From Thermoflexus sp035573655 (GTDB lineage Bacteria > Chloroflexota > Anaerolineae > Thermoflexales > Thermoflexaceae), in NCBI GenBank assembly GCA_035573655.1, contig DATMAC010000153.1, positions 1-6,301 on the forward strand: a stretch of DNA of 6,301 nt, read 5' to 3'. Of this stretch, positions 5,270 to 6,301 are shown in pieces. The translations under genes and the position numbers were made by a program. Positions within the stretch are counted from its first letter, which is position 1. Each line of letters starts with the position of its first letter. Under the pieces are notes generated by a model. That model did not search any database and was not told the DNA's origin. It saw only the letters and a program-made list of their open reading frames with translations.

Positions 5270-6145
5270 ATGGAAACCCCCCGCCGGCGGGTTCTGCTGG
5301 TGATCGAGGCGACGGATTTGACCCGTTATTCCGCGCTCCTGGAATCCGCGGCCTCGCGCTGGGAGATCCTAACGCTTTCCCCTTCCGAGTTCCTTTCACA
5401 ACCGATCGATCAGGAGCCTCTGGACGCGATCCTGGTGGCCGCGAGGGAATTGCCGGAGGGATGGCTGGAGGGCTGGAGACAGGAGAGGCGCCCCCTCTTG
5501 GTCCGGTTCAGCGAGGAGGTATCTCGGGCTCATAGGGCCTCTGAAGGGCCATGGGATTGGATCCTTCCAGCCTCTCATCCCTGGCCGGATCTGGAGGTTC
5601 TTCTTACCTCCTCCAGGGAGCCCAGACCGGAGGTCCCGGTGCGGAAGGTGTTGCTGGCTGGGGAGGCCACGGTCGGCAAAACCTCCCTGGTGATGTCCTA
5701 CCTATATCGCGCTTTCGATCCCCGCCGCCGCATGACGATTGGAGTGGACATCCACATATGTCCGGTGGAGATCGAGGGGATGGCCGTGCGTCTGGTGGTG
5801 TGGGACGTGGGTGGGCAACGGCGCTTTGCAGCTCTTCGGGATCTCTTTTATCGGGGCGCAGCGGCGGGGGCGTTGGTTTTCGATTTAAGCAACCGCCTAT
5901 CGTTCTATCAACTCCTGGGCTGGTGGCGCGAGCTCCGGAGCTCTATCGGACAGATCCCCTTGCTTCTGGTAGGAAATAAAGCGGATCTTCCCCGTGAGAT
6001 CTCCCGCCCGGAGGCGGAATCCCTTGCCCGAGCCTGGGGCATGCCGTATTTTGAAACCTCCTGTGTCACAGGCATGGGGATCCCGGAGCTCTTTCGCGCT
6101 CTGGCGGCGGCTGCTTTGCGAAGGGATACATCCCATGAAACGTAA
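5270..6145 (+). CDS. Rab-like small GTPase with N-terminal receiver-like extension
   Basis: The C-terminal part (about residues 124-283) of this 291-aa protein is a Ras-superfamily GTPase that should switch between GDP and GTP states. G1/P-loop is GEATVGKT (131-138), G2 contains T156 in TIGVD (156-160), G3 is WDVGGQ (178-183) with the catalytic-type Gln183, G4 is NKAD (236-239) and G5 is TSC (263-265). TIGVD, the following WD, and YRGAAAGALVFD (194-205) closely echo eukaryotic Rab signatures, while DVGGQ resembles Arf and G-alpha. Residues 1-115 look like a degenerate response-regulator receiver: strand RRRVLLVIEA, helix, strand LDAILVAA where a phosphorylatable Asp is absent, strand PLLVRF, strand WDWILPA. 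There is no C-terminal cysteine motif for prenylation and no membrane segment. GAGGTGG overlapping the previous stop serves as ribosome binding site. Two roadblock proteins upstream are likely regulators, as MglB is for MglA. The pathway and output are unknown. The GTPase call is very firm; the receiver-like fold is an inference. Confidence 0.93.
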   Translation: METPRRRVLLVIEATDLTRYSALLESAASRWEILTLSPSEFLSQPIDQEPLDAILVAARELPEGWLEGWRQERRPLLVRFSEEVSRAHRASEGPWDWILPASHPWPDLEVLLTSSREPRPEVPVRKVLLAGEATVGKTSLVMSYLYRAFDPRRRMTIGVDIHICPVEIEGMAVRLVVWDVGGQRRFAALRDLFYRGAAAGALVFDLSNRLSFYQLLGWWRELRSSIGQIPLLLVGNKADLPREISRPEAESLARAWGMPYFETSCVTGMGIPELFRALAAAALRRDTSHET

Positions 6146-6219
6146 GAGCGCGATCGACTGAGCCCCTCGCTCTGCTCCTCTCGAGCCCATCGCTGCCAAG
6201 ATGTGTAAGGGCGGGCGAA
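6146..6219. other. Spacer after the GTPase gene
   Basis: No gene is seen here. A 6-bp inverted repeat, AGAGCG (6145-6150) with CGCTCT (6168-6173), has a 17-base loop and no T tract after it, so it is not a convincing terminator. Transcription may continue into whatever lies to the right. Confidence 0.5.
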
Positions 6220-6301
6220 ATGCTGAAGACACCTGGTCCATCTCCCGATAGAGCTTCTTCCACGTTTGATTTGGGAGTTATGCCGTTGGGTTTTCGTGGG
6301 G
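6220..6301 (+). CDS. Possible start of a further gene, cut by the window edge
   Basis: An ATG at 6220 opens a frame of 27 codons with no stop before the window ends; it begins MLKTPGPSPDRASSTFDLG. A second in-frame ATG lies at 6280. The purine-rich AAGGGCGGG (6207-6215) upstream is a weak ribosome binding site. The segment is too short for any family to be recognised, and the base composition is less GC-rich than in the neighbouring genes. It may equally be non-coding leader sequence of a gene starting beyond the window. Confidence 0.25.
   Translation, partial: MLKTPGPSPDRASSTFDLGVMPLGFRG

Noticed and set aside
6145..6173. AGAGCG / CGCTCT inverted repeat as terminator of the GTPase cassette
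   Set aside because: The stem is only 6 bp, the loop is 17 bases, and no T tract follows.

Overview
The window is GC-rich (roughly 60-65% by eye) bacterial chromosome with one gene on the minus strand at the left and six plus-strand genes running to the right. A possible seventh is cut by the right edge. The protein families (DUF4388 and roadblock/LC7 domains, a Rab-like GTPase, and a WecA-type transferase with GSSG and HLHFRLL motifs) fit a Chloroflexota, perhaps thermophilic Anaerolineae-like, genome. That placement is inference from family memory; no rRNA or marker gene is present to settle it. No insertion sequence, CRISPR array, tRNA or rRNA is visible.

Left region (1-1094). A strong GC hairpin sits at the extreme left edge, followed by about 175 bases without a gene. 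Next comes a clear TlyA-type rRNA 2'-O-methyltransferase on the minus strand (198-995). A divergent intergenic region of about 100 bases separates it from the plus-strand genes.

Middle region (1095-2857). A membrane-anchored protein of unknown function (219 aa) is followed by a polytopic MraY/WecA-family sugar-1-phosphate transferase (345 aa). The transferase would load a sugar phosphate onto a polyprenyl phosphate carrier for cell-surface glycans. It keeps the DD and NxxxxDGxDGL motifs but has GSSG where most relatives have GDSG.

Right region (2978-6145). Four co-directional genes look like one small-GTPase signalling cassette. They encode a DUF4388-roadblock fusion, a roadblock fused to a nucleotidyltransferase-like domain with a degraded acidic motif, an 89-aa unknown protein, and a Rab-like small GTPase behind an N-terminal domain that resembles a degenerate response-regulator receiver. 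Roadblock proteins are the known partners or GTPase-activating proteins of bacterial MglA GTPases and relatives. The simplest reading is therefore a GTPase switch with two roadblock-bearing partners. The last two genes are 8 bases apart with the ribosome binding site overlapping the previous stop; the earlier gaps are 74-120 bases and could hold internal promoters.

Right edge (6146-6301). Little can be supported apart from a short open frame from 6220 that runs off the window. Across the whole window the tetranucleotide GATC is strikingly frequent.
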